A stretch of DNA of 64,000 bases from Acanthopleuribacter pedis (GCF_017377855.1 NZ_JAFREP010000001.1:248001-312000), one strand, 5' to 3'. Positions 9,464-18,290 are shown, numbered from the stretch's first letter. Notes: a model not told the origin generated them from the letters alone. Translations and numbers: made by a program.

Positions 9464-10534
9464 ATGAATAAAGTTGCCCAGATGCTCAAGAAAGTTGGTG
9501 CCGCGTTTGGTGCCGGTTGTGCCTCTATCTTTCGCGCCTTTCCCCGCGGCGCCAAAGGGGTCAAGCTCGCTTCCGCTCTGATGCTGCTGTTGCTCCTCGG
9601 TTTGGGCGGGCTCGGTTGGTACTGGAGTCGTGAGCCGCTTGCCTTTGACGTGCGCGCCAGCCCCGCCTTGTTCAAGTCCACCCAGGGTCGCAATGTGGTC
9701 ACCGGTTCCGTGACCACCGCTACCTTGATTCAGGTCGGTGAAACCTTGCTCGACAAACCCGGTGGTTATTTGAGCAATGACCGCACACCCCCCTCCATTT
9801 TTCTCGATAACATGCCCAACTGGGAATTTGGGGTATTGGTGCAGGTTCGTGATTTGACCCGCTCCCTGCGCAATGATTTGTCCCGCTCGCGCACCCAGTC
9901 CCTGGAAAATCCTTCGCTGGCCGCCGCCGAACCCCTTTTCAATTACGACAACAATTCCTGGGTTTTGCCCGCCTCCGAATCACAGTACCGCGAGGCTTTG
10001 AGCCATCTCCACACCTATATTCAAGGATTGTCCCAGCAGCAAAACCCCGATACCCAATTCTATGCCCGCGCCGATAACTTGCGCGATTACCTCACCATTG
10101 TGGAGAAACGCTTGGGCGGTTTGTCGCAGCGGCTGAGTGCCAGTGTCGGCCCAACCCGTGTCAACATTGATTTGGCGGGGGATCCCAACGCCGGTCAATC
10201 CACGCGGCCCGCGGTGACGCGTGGCCACAAAACGCCCTGGCTGGAACTCGACGATGTGTTTTACGAGGCGCGTGGTTCCACCTGGGCCCTGATCCATTTT
10301 CTCAAGGCGATTGAGGTTGATTTCGCCGATGTCCTGGAAGACAAAAACGCCAAAGCCTTGCTTCAGCAAATTATCTTGGAGCTGGAAGCAACCCAGCAGC
10401 CTGTTTGGAGCCCGATGATTCTCAACGGCAACGGTTTTGGTTTTTTTGCAAACCACTCGTTGGTCATGGCTTCCTATATTTCCCGCGCCAATGCCGCCCT
10501 GATCGACATGCGCGCCTTGCTCACCGACGGCTAA
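9464..10534 (+). CDS. DUF2333-family inner-membrane protein
   Basis: A 356-residue protein with one membrane helix near the N-terminus (about 36-52, rich in Leu and Gly) after a basic cytoplasmic stretch, and a large periplasmic part. The periplasmic region is the conserved DUF2333 domain, recognisable from the LIQVGETLLDKPGGYLSND segment and the DDVFYEARGSTWAL segment. The function is unknown; the family is widespread in Gram-negative bacteria. The ATG at 9464 is preceded by GAAGGAG. A rho-independent terminator follows at 10588-10622, so it is probably a single-gene transcript. Confidence 0.88.
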   Translation: MNKVAQMLKKVGAAFGAGCASIFRAFPRGAKGVKLASALMLLLLLGLGGLGWYWSREPLAFDVRASPALFKSTQGRNVVTGSVTTATLIQVGETLLDKPGGYLSNDRTPPSIFLDNMPNWEFGVLVQVRDLTRSLRNDLSRSRTQSLENPSLAAAEPLFNYDNNSWVLPASESQYREALSHLHTYIQGLSQQQNPDTQFYARADNLRDYLTIVEKRLGGLSQRLSASVGPTRVNIDLAGDPNAGQSTRPAVTRGHKTPWLELDDVFYEARGSTWALIHFLKAIEVDFADVLEDKNAKALLQQIILELEATQQPVWSPMILNGNGFGFFANHSLVMASYISRANAALIDMRALLTDG

Positions 10535-10587
10535 GCCGCCGATGGTTCCTCGAAAGGGTTTTATGAGATCATTGTAAGGTTGATTTT

Positions 10588-10622
10588 GCCCGGTGTCTTT
10601 GGTTTTGAGTCACCGGGTTTTC
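10588..10622 (+). terminator. Rho-independent terminator after the DUF2333 gene
   Basis: Seven-base stem CCCGGTG (10589-10595) with CACCGGG (10611-10617), a 15-base loop, then TTTTC. It lies 54 bases after the DUF2333 stop codon. Confidence 0.75.
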
Positions 10623-10728
10623 TGCATTCGCGCGTCGCATCGTAGCTTCGACCCTCTTGCCAAACGAAAGGGGTGAGAACGGCGCGTGATTCGCGGCAAC
10701 CATCTTCCTTAAATATGGAGTGTCTCTC

Positions 10729-11493
10729 ATGACATCGTTTCGATTGATTTTGGCGACCTTGTGTTTCCTGTCCTGTTTCCTGCTTTCCGCGGGGGAAAAA
10801 TCCCATGCTCCTTGGTCTTATACCGGCGACACCGCCGCCGATCATTGGGGTAAGTTGGATCCCGCTTACAAACCCTGCGGTGAAGGCAAAGAACAATCGC
10901 CCATTGACATCACCGGTCAGTTTAAAAAATCGGCCCAGTCGATCACCTTTAACTACCATCCATCGCCGCTTCAAATTGTGAACAACGGTCACACCATCCA
11001 ACTCAACATCGACCCCGCTTCCAAAAGTTCCATGACCATCGCGGGCACGCAATACAATCTCCTGCAAATCCACTTTCACGCGCCCAGCGAACACGCCGTC
11101 GACGGCAAGCTGTTTGCCATGGTCGCCCACTACGTTCATGCCGACAAAAACGGGCGTCTGGCCGTGGTTGGTGTTTTGATTGAAGAAGGTGCCGCCAACG
11201 ACATGATCGGCAAGGCTTGGCAGCATCTGCCCGCCGATAAAGGGGCGCCCCAAGACCACAAAAACGTCAGCATCCAGCCCGCCGACCTGTTGCCCGCCAA
11301 ACACGACCTCTACCGCTACGACGGTTCCCTGACCACCCCGCCTTGCAGTGAGGGTGTGCTTTGGAATGTCATGGCCGCGCCGGTCACCTTGTCCAAGGCC
11401 CAAATCAAAGCCTTTACCGATATCCACGGTGGAAACAACCGCCCTTTGCAACCCCTTCACGCGCGATCCGTCGTCTTTTGTGGCGGCAAATAA
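10729..11493 (+). CDS. Secreted alpha-type carbonic anhydrase
   Basis: A 254-residue protein that interconverts CO2 and bicarbonate, probably in the periplasm. An N-terminal signal peptide (about residues 1-21, hydrophobic core ILATLCFLSCFLLSA) precedes the alpha-carbonic anhydrase domain. Zinc ligands are His115 and His117 (IHFHAPSEH) and His134 (MVAHYVH). The EQSPID segment and the SLTTPPCSEG loop with the catalytic threonine are both present, and a cysteine pair (CGEG and PPCSE) could form the usual disulfide. The ATG at 10729 is preferred over an in-frame GTG at 10720 because the site ATGGAG lies 8 bases before it. The catalytic set is complete. Confidence 0.95.
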   Translation: MTSFRLILATLCFLSCFLLSAGEKSHAPWSYTGDTAADHWGKLDPAYKPCGEGKEQSPIDITGQFKKSAQSITFNYHPSPLQIVNNGHTIQLNIDPASKSSMTIAGTQYNLLQIHFHAPSEHAVDGKLFAMVAHYVHADKNGRLAVVGVLIEEGAANDMIGKAWQHLPADKGAPQDHKNVSIQPADLLPAKHDLYRYDGSLTTPPCSEGVLWNVMAAPVTLSKAQIKAFTDIHGGNNRPLQPLHARSVVFCGGK

Positions 11494-11506
11494 ACTGCTT
11501 TGTTTC

Positions 11507-11542
11507 TGGAAAACGTGTCGCTCCAGGGCGATGCGTTTTCCA
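11507..11542 (+). promoter_or_regulatory. Long hairpin between carbonic anhydrase and editing-domain genes
   Basis: TGGAAAACG (11507-11515) pairs perfectly with CGTTTTCCA (11534-11542), with a nested TCGC/GCGA pair inside. There is no T-tract, so it is not a standard terminator. It ends 8 bases before the GAGG ribosome site of the next gene and could be a processing or attenuation structure. Confidence 0.45.
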
Positions 11543-11558
11543 AACCAACCGAGGTTCT

Positions 11559-11993
11559 ATGAAACTGTTGATGTACATGGCACACGCCTTTTCGTGGCAG
11601 CCCTATCAAAAAACCCTGGACGACAGTGACGCCGCCCAGGTGACCGGCACCGCCGAGGAAGCTGTTGTCGTGTTCTTACACGCCGAGGCTTTTGATGAAG
11701 CCAACCCCAAGCTGGTCACCAAACTCGTGAAACACATCAAATGGCTGGCCAACAAACGCGACCTAAAAACCGTGGTGCTGCATTCCTTCGCCCATCTCGC
11801 CGCGACCAACGCCGACCCCGGTTTTACCCAGGAAACCATGCGCGCCGCCGAGGCGCGCTTGGCGGCGGTAGGCTACCGCGTCCTACAAACCCCCTTTGGG
11901 TACACCTGCGCTTGGCAACTTTCCGTTTATGGCGAATCCTTGGGCAAAGTGTTTAAAGAAATTGGGCCGCCCGCCGGCGGTGACGGAGGCTGA
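11559..11993 (+). CDS. Free-standing archaeal-type threonyl-tRNA synthetase editing domain
   Basis: A 144-residue protein that resembles the N-terminal editing domain of archaeal threonyl-tRNA synthetases (a D-Tyr-tRNA deacylase-like fold), which removes serine mis-attached to tRNA(Thr). The opening MKLLMYMAHAFSWQP, the central SFAHLA (76-81) and TPFGYT (111-116) match the family's conserved strand, SFAHL and PFGY motifs. There is no synthetase core attached. The ATG at 11559 has GAGG at 11551-11554. The stop is followed directly by the acylphosphatase start at 11995, so the two are translationally coupled. The bacterial ThrRS at 7.1-8.9 kb still has its own, unrelated editing domain, so this would be a second trans-acting proofreader. 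The family match is by motif only. Confidence 0.8.
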   Translation: MKLLMYMAHAFSWQPYQKTLDDSDAAQVTGTAEEAVVVFLHAEAFDEANPKLVTKLVKHIKWLANKRDLKTVVLHSFAHLAATNADPGFTQETMRAAEARLAAVGYRVLQTPFGYTCAWQLSVYGESLGKVFKEIGPPAGGDGG

Positions 11994-11994
11994 G

Positions 11995-12276
11995 ATGGAA
12001 GAGGTTGAAGGCCTGGCTTTTCGTGTCCATGGTCGTGTGCAGGGGGTTGGTTTTCGTTATTTCACCCAGACCACCGCCCGTCGTTTGGGCATTCGTGGTT
12101 GGGTAAAAAACGAAGCCGACGGCACCGTCTCCGGTTTTGCCGTCGCCGAGGTCGCCCCGCTGCAGGCGTTTATCCAGGCGCTTCACCAAGGGCCGCCCTA
12201 TAGTCGTGTCGATCAGGTTGAGACCCAAACAACCGTCGAACCGAATCCCGGCCCCGAATTTCAGGTGCGTCGCTGA
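11995..12276 (+). CDS. acyP: Acylphosphatase
   Basis: A 93-residue cytoplasmic enzyme that hydrolyses acyl-phosphates such as acetyl-phosphate and carbamoyl-phosphate. The family signature GRVQGVGFRYF holds the phosphate-binding loop and catalytic Arg21. The second catalytic residue, Asn39, is in GWVKNEADG. The length is typical. The ATG at 11995 starts one base after the stop of the editing-domain gene and has GGAGG at 11985-11989, so the pair is co-translated. All active-site residues are intact. Confidence 0.94.
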   Translation: MEEVEGLAFRVHGRVQGVGFRYFTQTTARRLGIRGWVKNEADGTVSGFAVAEVAPLQAFIQALHQGPPYSRVDQVETQTTVEPNPGPEFQVRR

Positions 12277-12387
12277 GGCGATTTGGTTTTCCCCGCTCCG
12301 TTCTTGGTTCGCGGTGCGGGCTGGGTGTATGATGAGGGCGCACCGTTGCGCACGGTCGAACCGACATTTGGACGAGGTACCTTTCTT

Positions 12388-13506
12388 ATGAGTCAAGGCA
12401 TTCCCTTTGTGGATCTTCGCACCCAGTACCAGCAACTTGAATCCCAAATCCGCGAGCGAATTGACGCCGTGCTCGACCACGGCCGTTACATCAACGGTCC
12501 CGAGGTCGATGAGTTGGAAGCCAAGTTGGCCGAGTTCTCCGGCGCGGAACACGTCGTGGCTTGTTCCAGTGGGACTGATGCGTTGCTGATCCCCTTGATG
12601 GCGTGGGGGATCCAGCCGGGCGATGCCGTTTTTACGACCCCTTTTACCTTTATTGCCACCGCCGAGGTGATCGCCTTGTTGGGTGCGACACCGGTTTTTG
12701 TCGATATCGACCCCGACACCTTCAACATGGATCCCGTCGCCCTGGAACAGGCGATCCAGCGCGTCAAAACCGAGGGGGAACTCAAGCCCAAGGCCGTCAT
12801 ACCGGTTGATTTGTTCGGCCTCTGTGCCGACTACACCCGCATTGAACCCATCGCCAAAGCCCATGATTTGCAGGTGCTTGAGGACGCGGCCCAGGCCTTG
12901 GGTGCGCGGCACGGCGACCGTGCCGCCGGTGCCTTTGGACATGCCGCCGCCACCAGTTTTTACCCCGCAAAACCCTTGGGTGGTTATGGGGATGGTGGTG
13001 CCGTTTTCACCAACGATGCCGAGCTGAAAACCTTGTTCAAGTCCATTCGCGAGCACGGCATGGGCCATCACCGCTACGAAAATGTGCGGGTCGGTATTAA
13101 CGGGCGCCTCGACTCCTTGCAGGCCGCCATTCTTCTGGTTAAGCTGGCCGCTTTCCCGGCCGAGTTGGAAGGTCGCAACCGCGTTGCCGCTTGGTACGGT
13201 CAAAAGTTGAAAACCGTAAAAACGCCCGTGGTTCCCGACGGCACTTATTGTTCCTGGGCCCAATATTCGGTTCTGAGTGAGCAACGCGACGACCTCATGG
13301 CCAAACTCAAGGCGGAAAACATCCCCAGCGTGATTTACTATCCGCGCTGCCTCCATCTCCAGCCGGCCTTCGATCATTACGGTTACAAGGAAGGTGATTT
13401 CCCCGTCTCCGAGGAAGCCTCCCGCAAGATCTTCAGTTTGCCGATGACCCCCTTCCTGACCGAAGATCAGGTTGATCGTGTCGCCGAAGTGCTGAACAAC
13501 GCTTAG
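12388..13506 (+). CDS. DegT/DnrJ/EryC1/StrS-family PLP aminotransferase
   Basis: A 372-residue sugar aminotransferase of the type that makes amino-sugars for O-antigen, capsule or glycoprotein. Visible motifs are SSGTDAL (cofactor phosphate site, 60-66), TPFTFIATAEV, EDAAQALG (Asp166, pyridine nitrogen) and SFYPAKPLGGYGDGG with the Schiff-base Lys195. The pattern is closest to WbpE/PglE-like UDP-sugar aminotransferases, but the substrate is inferred. The ATG at 12388 follows GACGAGG (12371-12377). No other sugar-nucleotide genes are adjacent; the Wzc-like kinase at 25.8 kb is the nearest polysaccharide gene. It converges with a secreted-protein gene. Confidence 0.92.
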   Translation: MSQGIPFVDLRTQYQQLESQIRERIDAVLDHGRYINGPEVDELEAKLAEFSGAEHVVACSSGTDALLIPLMAWGIQPGDAVFTTPFTFIATAEVIALLGATPVFVDIDPDTFNMDPVALEQAIQRVKTEGELKPKAVIPVDLFGLCADYTRIEPIAKAHDLQVLEDAAQALGARHGDRAAGAFGHAAATSFYPAKPLGGYGDGGAVFTNDAELKTLFKSIREHGMGHHRYENVRVGINGRLDSLQAAILLVKLAAFPAELEGRNRVAAWYGQKLKTVKTPVVPDGTYCSWAQYSVLSEQRDDLMAKLKAENIPSVIYYPRCLHLQPAFDHYGYKEGDFPVSEEASRKIFSLPMTPFLTEDQVDRVAEVLNNA

Positions 13507-13512
13507 ACGAGG

Positions 13513-13541
13513 ATCCCGTCGCCGGTGACGGTCGACGGGAT
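13513..13541. terminator. Hairpin between convergent genes
   Basis: ATCCCGTCG (13513-13521) pairs with CGACGGGAT (13533-13541) over an 11-base loop in the 46-base gap between two convergent genes. There is no T-run, so intrinsic termination would be weak. It may act as an RNA 3' end barrier for both transcripts. Confidence 0.4.
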
Positions 13542-13552
13542 ACCCGTTAGCC

Positions 13553-14284
13553 TCATTTGAGGCGGCCGTTGCGGATACCGTAGGGCAGGGATAAATCTTC
13601 AGAAGCGGTGCTGTAGACCTGGTACACGCCGAGCAGCGGCTTTTCGGGGTTGGTATCCACACGCATGAACACCGCGACCGCGTCGTAGTTGAAGAACAGG
13701 TTCCCGCTCACCCGTTGGGCGGGGACTAGGACGTGGAGCGTCCGGTTGGAAAACGAAAGCCCGAAGCCGGGTGAATCCATGTACATGGGCATGCCGGGGT
13801 TGGTTGGTGGGAGCACCGTGGCCGCATCTTCCGTTGCAATTTCCCGTACCGCGAGTCCCCCCGGCACACGGCTGTCTTCTTCCAGAAGGACCCAGTGGGT
13901 GTGCCATTCGGGGCCGTCGTCCGCGTAGTCGCCGTTGTTGTTTTCGTCCCAGAGCGGGGTGTCGTCGAAATCGGGGTGAGCCGTAACCGCCAGAGCGACC
14001 AAACCGTCCTCCGCGATAAAACCGACGTCGCGCGGGGCCAGGGTTGTTGGGAAGACGTAACCCAATACCGGGGCGCCGTTGAGTTCGCCGTTGGCCCGGG
14101 GTTGCGTGCGGCCCGCGCGTCCTTGGACACGCAGAGAGAAAACAAGCAGGTCGAGGTTCGCATGGTAACGAACCACGGTATCGCGGATGCGCATGTCGGG
14201 GGTGTGGTAAGCCACGCCCGTGTCGGTTGCGGCGAGGGGAAGGCAGAGGCCGGCTAAGAGGAAGATTTTTACAAAGTGAACCAT
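13553..14284 (-). CDS. Secreted protein of unknown function
   Basis: A 243-residue protein with a signal peptide (MVHFVKIFLLAGLCLPLAA). The mature part is beta-rich with no family I recognise. An acidic DENNNGDYADDG segment looks like a calcium-binding loop of the dockerin/thrombospondin-3 type, but only one copy is present. The ATG at 14284 has AGGAG just upstream and is preferred to an in-frame start nine codons earlier. The gene stands alone, convergent with the DegT aminotransferase and divergent from an HxlR regulator that could control it. Secretion is clear; the function is unknown. Confidence 0.7.
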   Translation of the reverse strand: MVHFVKIFLLAGLCLPLAATDTGVAYHTPDMRIRDTVVRYHANLDLLVFSLRVQGRAGRTQPRANGELNGAPVLGYVFPTTLAPRDVGFIAEDGLVALAVTAHPDFDDTPLWDENNNGDYADDGPEWHTHWVLLEEDSRVPGGLAVREIATEDAATVLPPTNPGMPMYMDSPGFGLSFSNRTLHVLVPAQRVSGNLFFNYDAVAVFMRVDTNPEKPLLGVYQVYSTASEDLSLPYGIRNGRLK

Positions 14285-14572
14285 GAGGATGCTCCTGAAA
14301 AGTGACCGCACAAGCGAGATTCAAACGTTGCGCGTCAACGGATCGCGTTTCGACCGGGGGTAAACCCTTTTTCGCCGAAGCAGGATCGGGCAACTTTTGT
14401 CTCCGATGCTTGTTGGGTTCTGTGTATGGTCTGGCGGGGGAAGGCGGCCGGCGCGTCTTCCCTCGGCGACAGCGCGATTATGCGGCGCGAACCCAGCATC
14501 GAAAAGTAGGCACTTTGCGGTAAGCTAGGTTACCAAAGGGTCGCAATTGCGATTCCCCGGAGGTTTGTGACG

Positions 14573-14893
14573 GTGGAAAAAACGGGGACCCCCAGTGTCA
14601 AAAGAATGATTGAGGATGTTGTAGGCTGTAAATGGTCGTTATCCGTGATCGACATGGTCAAACGCGGCATTAATCGGCCAGGCGCAATGGTCCGAGAGGA
14701 AGACGGCCTGACGACCAAGGTTTTGAACCAGCGACTGGCCAAACTCAAACGGTATGGTGTTCTTGAAAAAACCATCTTTCCCGAGGTGCCCCCGAGAGTG
14801 GAGTATCAGCTCACCGATTTTGGGCGCTCTTTTGTGGCTATTCTTGAATCGATCGAGCAGTTACAGAGGCGTCACTTTGGCGCCGATACTTAA
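14573..14893 (+). CDS. HxlR-family winged-helix transcriptional regulator
   Basis: A 106-residue DNA-binding protein. VGCKWSLSVIDMVKRG, TTKVLNQRLAKLKRYGVLEKTI and PPRVEYQLTDFGRSF are the helix-turn-helix and wing segments of HxlR/MarR-like regulators. The N-terminal cysteine in VGCKW is the residue some members use to sense redox or electrophiles. Both possible starts are GTG, at 14567 and 14573. GGAGG at 14559-14563 is 9 bases from the second and only 3 from the first, so 14573 is preferred. It is divergent from the secreted-protein gene at 13.6-14.3 kb, the likeliest target. The family is well supported; the signal is unknown. Confidence 0.88.
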   Translation: MEKTGTPSVKRMIEDVVGCKWSLSVIDMVKRGINRPGAMVREEDGLTTKVLNQRLAKLKRYGVLEKTIFPEVPPRVEYQLTDFGRSFVAILESIEQLQRRHFGADT

Positions 14894-15438
14894 TCTAAGG
14901 CGGTCCCTGTGACGCAAATCCTAGGTTTTAGGCGCCGGGGGATGAATGCGACCGGCAGGCATAAAAAAAGCCGGCCGGTGGGATCCCGCTCACAAAGGGT
15001 GCCGGTCCATTTGCACGTCCTTGCGCCGAGCGGGAGCCCCACCGAGCCGGGTGAAAAGGGTGATCGTTCATTGGGACTGCCGGTCTTTCCGTCGCCGCGG
15101 GATTGGGTGTTCTGACGGCAGAGGCTTTGACCTAAAGTGTTCGATTCGGGTGGATGCAATCGCGTAAGTATCGGCGCAGGACGCGCCGAGGACTGGAGCG
15201 AAAAGTGTTGGAAAAAGCGCACCGGGGTCGCGCACGACGCGTACTTGGAAAGTACGTCGCGCATTTTTACTGCACTTTGTAGCCCAGCTGGTTGCGCGAG
15301 TGCGCCGCCAAAAATCGCTCACTTTAGGTTTGAGCCGCCGTCAAAAGCAGCGTTACGGAACAAGGCTTACCGGGACTGGCTTCGTGACTGTGCCCACACA
15401 CACCAAGTGGTGACGCAAAGACCGACAGACCGAATGAA
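14894..15438. other. Intergenic region with hairpins
   Basis: About 545 bases with no gene. It contains an imperfect hairpin around 14956-14982 (CCGGC / GCCGG over an A-rich loop) and a strong one at 15229-15262 followed by T's. Short frames on both strands lack ribosome sites and similarity. I see no RNA gene I can name. Confidence 0.45.
15229..15268 (+). terminator. Terminator-like hairpin with T-run
   Basis: A stem formed by GACGCGTACTT (15235-15245) and AAGTACGTC (15250-15258), with one bulge and flanking GCGC complementarity, followed by ATTTTTA. It is 340 bases after the HxlR stop, so it may end a longer 3' UTR or an unseen short transcript. Confidence 0.45.
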
Positions 15439-16143
15439 TCAGCGTGACAAGCTGAAATCGATTTTGAGCGTCATGCGGACATCCACCTTTCCGCCGTTGA
15501 GTTCTCCTGGTAAAAACTCCCATTGCTCTAGTGCTTTACGTGCGGCGTCCTCGAATCCGAAACGGCCTTTACCCAGCCCACGCAACACCCGAACATTCGT
15601 TAGGGTACCGTCGGCGCGCATGATCGCTTCGACAATTACATATCCTTGAAGGCCTACCCGCAGCGCCGGTTTGGGGTATTGGGGTGGTACCCGTTTGGTG
15701 ATGACCGGCGGCGCTAAACCGAGGGCATCCTGCTCGAGGACCGAGGATACCGGGGGTGCGTCGGGGAAGTCGTCTTCGCTAAACGTGAAATCGTTAAAAA
15801 TCGCAACATCCACATCCGGCAATTCCTGATCCGCCACTTGGACCAACTCAGGCTCCCGCGGCGTCGGGTCCGGCATCGGCCGTTTATTCCTTCGGCGCTG
15901 AATAGTGGGCTGGTTGTAAACGATTTTGTGTTCTACCTTGAGAATCGTTCGGTTATTGGGGGCGGGCGCATCAGCTTCATGGACCACCTCGTGGCGCGAT
16001 TGCGCCATCGGGGTGTGAATCAGCACCAGCGTTAATATCAATGTCGCCAGTAAGGCTTTCTTGGGCAACGTGTCTTGTTGCTTCTGGCGGGCAAAGGCAA
16101 TATCAAAATGAATACTATGGGAAGAATCAGGTTCTCGCATCAT
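15439..16143 (-). CDS. TonB-family energy transducer-like protein
   Basis: A 234-residue protein with a short cytoplasmic N-terminus, one membrane helix (about 28-46), a proline- and charge-rich periplasmic linker, and a C-terminal TonB domain (about 150-234). The domain is recognisable from PPQYPKPALRVGLQGYVIVEAI and from the later VRVLRGLGKGRFGFEDAA and QWEFLPG segments. TonB proteins transmit proton-motive force to outer-membrane receptors; many Acidobacteriota-like genomes carry several whose partners are unknown. No ExbB/ExbD or receptor gene is adjacent. The start is ATG at 16143 with AGAGG upstream; a second ATG follows immediately. Confidence 0.88.
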   Translation of the reverse strand: MMREPDSSHSIHFDIAFARQKQQDTLPKKALLATLILTLVLIHTPMAQSRHEVVHEADAPAPNNRTILKVEHKIVYNQPTIQRRRNKRPMPDPTPREPELVQVADQELPDVDVAIFNDFTFSEDDFPDAPPVSSVLEQDALGLAPPVITKRVPPQYPKPALRVGLQGYVIVEAIMRADGTLTNVRVLRGLGKGRFGFEDAARKALEQWEFLPGELNGGKVDVRMTLKIDFSLSR

Positions 16144-16927
16144 TCGTTCCTCTAACGTAGGGCCGACACGGCATCGCCGCGAATTGCGGGGTCGGGCAAT
16201 TTAAATGGACGCGGTTTGGTCCACTCGATCATCAATAGGAACAACACAATCATCAGGAGACACCGCGGCCTTTGGACAATAAAAGTCCTGGCCAAACGCC
16301 CGTTTTCGTTGGTGGACACATGCTGAAGCACGGCGGCAACGGCAGGGGATGGGTGCCGAACGATGTTTGCGTTGTTTGTTAGGGACCAAGGATGTTTCTG
16401 TTAAAAATCAAGCCGGAATGAATGAAATGAAGATGACTTGACGTGATAAAAACCCAAATAACGATTTGTATTTAGGTAAAAGGAAACCTATATGAAATCG
16501 ATCAGAGAAGATCATGCATCTAAAGCTTAGCTGGTGAAATTATGCTAATGGAAAAATAGGAATCTTAGTGTAAACACCGAGAAAAAAAACGTAAAGTGTT
16601 ACCTGTTCTTGTGAAACAAACCGCTAAGTGCTTGGAAAAGTTGCATTTGTTTGGGATGTTGTCGGCTTGGGATTTGGGCGGGATAAAGTTCAGGATTTTG
16701 TTGTTACGAAAAAGAGCAGGGAGGTTTGCTGTTTTTTTACAGATGGCGCGACCTAAGCGCTTTTTTTTGAGGTGTATGTAAAAATGAGCCGAAAGCCGGA
16801 AAAAGAGCTTGAGATCTTTTTCCGCGACCCGCATCCTAAAAGTTTTGGGCTTTTGCGCGTGGGCGCCCGGTGCACTTGCATGCTTCCCCGAAACTTGTTT
16901 GAATGCAGGTTGCGTTCGGGAGGTAGC
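16144..16927. other. AT-rich intergenic region
   Basis: About 780 bases before the HD-domain gene. From about 16380 to 16770 it is clearly more AT-rich than the rest of the window, with runs of A and T. One tiny frame, ATG at 16492 to TAG (12 residues), has AGGAAA at 16481-16486 and might be a leader peptide, but support is weak. Longer frames on both strands look random. The low GC could mark a promoter or origin of transfer, or a remnant of foreign DNA. Confidence 0.45.
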
Positions 16928-18271
16928 TTGAAAACCATTCGCGACCCTGTTCACGGCGACATGCGCTTTACCCGTGAAGAAATGATGATGATCGATACGC
17001 CCCAGTTTCAGCGCATGCGGGGCATCCGCCAGTTAGGGACCTCTAACCTTGTTTTTCCCGGGGCGGTCCATAGTCGGTTCGATCATTCTCTGGGCACCTG
17101 CTTCATGGTCAAACGCATGACCGCATTTATCAATCAGCGCGCTAAAACGGCCGGCATGCCCGATCCCATTGACGAGGATTTGGCGCGACTCATCGCCGCC
17201 GCCGCTCTGTTACACGATATTACCCATATCCCCTTCGGGCATACCTTTGAAGACGAGCGGCGGATTCTGCCCGCCCACGACGACAGCAGCGAGCGCTTGC
17301 GTTTTTTTCTTGAGCAAGGCGCTTTGGGTGATGTGCTGGCGCAGCTTGGCTTGCAACAGGATTTGGTCCGCTTCTTTTTAGAAGGGGAGAAGCAGGCCCA
17401 TCCCTTTGCCTATCAATTGGTGGCCGGCCCTATTTGTTCCGATCTTCTCGATTACCTTAAGCGCGACGCTTTCTTTACCGGGCTTCAACTGGCCTATGAT
17501 GATCGCTTGCTTAATTACCTGCACCTTGAACAGAACCAGCTCTGTTTTGATCTCTACAGCGAAAATGGTTTTCGCCAAGACGCTTGGTCCGAATTGGTGA
17601 ACCTGCTCCGTATACGCTACAGTTTGACCGAACGGGTGTACTTCCATCACACCAAAATGGTGTCCGGTGCCATGCTTTCGCGTTTGCTTGAGGTCCTGTT
17701 GGAAAAAGGACGGATCGAGGTTGAGGAGCTGTACCACTTGCGCGACGACAGCTTTCTGTACATTCTCGAGCAGCGTGTCCGAAAAATTCGTCCCTACCGT
17801 CCCTTGCTCGACTGTTTCCTGGCCCGTAAGTTGTACAAACGGGTTTACATGGTTGCCAAGAATCCTTTGGACCTGAGCCATCCCGCGCCCGAGTATATGA
17901 CCCGTTTTCAAAACGAGTTTCATCGCAACCAAAACGGCGCGCGTGCCGAGCTGGAAAAACGTTTGGCGCGGCACCTCAACATTCCCACCTCGGCCATCAT
18001 TCTGTATGCGCCGGATATACACATGCGTTTGAAGGCGGCCAGGGTGATGGTTCGCGTCAGCGCCGGACCGTTAAAAAGCCTGGGCGATTTTAAGCACCCC
18101 GAGTTGGAAGCACTGAACAATCGACACCAGGCTTTGTGGAAGTTCTATTTATTTATGAGCCCGCAATACGAGCATCTTTTTGTAAAGGCCGGCAAATTCT
18201 TGGAACGTGAAATCGGTTTGCCGAACCAATTGGCGTTGTTTAACCGGGGGCAATTAACCCTGGGTTTTTAG
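16928..18271 (+). CDS. HD-domain phosphohydrolase (dGTPase-like)
   Basis: A 447-residue protein with a complete HD metal site: His53 (RFDHSLGT), His96-Asp97 (LLHDITHIPFGH) and Asp172 (PICSDLLDYLKRD). The opening KTIRDPVHGD is the classic start of the YwfO/SAMHD1-like group, which hydrolyses dNTPs or related nucleotides. The TTG at 16928 is chosen as start because GGGAGG lies at 16918-16923 and the family begins at this residue. An upstream in-frame GTG at 16772 would add 52 unlike residues. The C-terminal third is longer than in minimal dGTPases. The dNTP substrate is an inference from the family. Confidence 0.9.
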   Translation: MKTIRDPVHGDMRFTREEMMMIDTPQFQRMRGIRQLGTSNLVFPGAVHSRFDHSLGTCFMVKRMTAFINQRAKTAGMPDPIDEDLARLIAAAALLHDITHIPFGHTFEDERRILPAHDDSSERLRFFLEQGALGDVLAQLGLQQDLVRFFLEGEKQAHPFAYQLVAGPICSDLLDYLKRDAFFTGLQLAYDDRLLNYLHLEQNQLCFDLYSENGFRQDAWSELVNLLRIRYSLTERVYFHHTKMVSGAMLSRLLEVLLEKGRIEVEELYHLRDDSFLYILEQRVRKIRPYRPLLDCFLARKLYKRVYMVAKNPLDLSHPAPEYMTRFQNEFHRNQNGARAELEKRLARHLNIPTSAIILYAPDIHMRLKAARVMVRVSAGPLKSLGDFKHPELEALNNRHQALWKFYLFMSPQYEHLFVKAGKFLEREIGLPNQLALFNRGQLTLGF

Positions 18272-18290
18272 GTTAAAACCGCGTCGGATC

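Noticed and set aside
11953..13662. 569-codon minus-strand frame across acylphosphatase and the DegT aminotransferase
   Set aside because: Two well-supported genes occupy the + strand; the frame has no recognisable domain.
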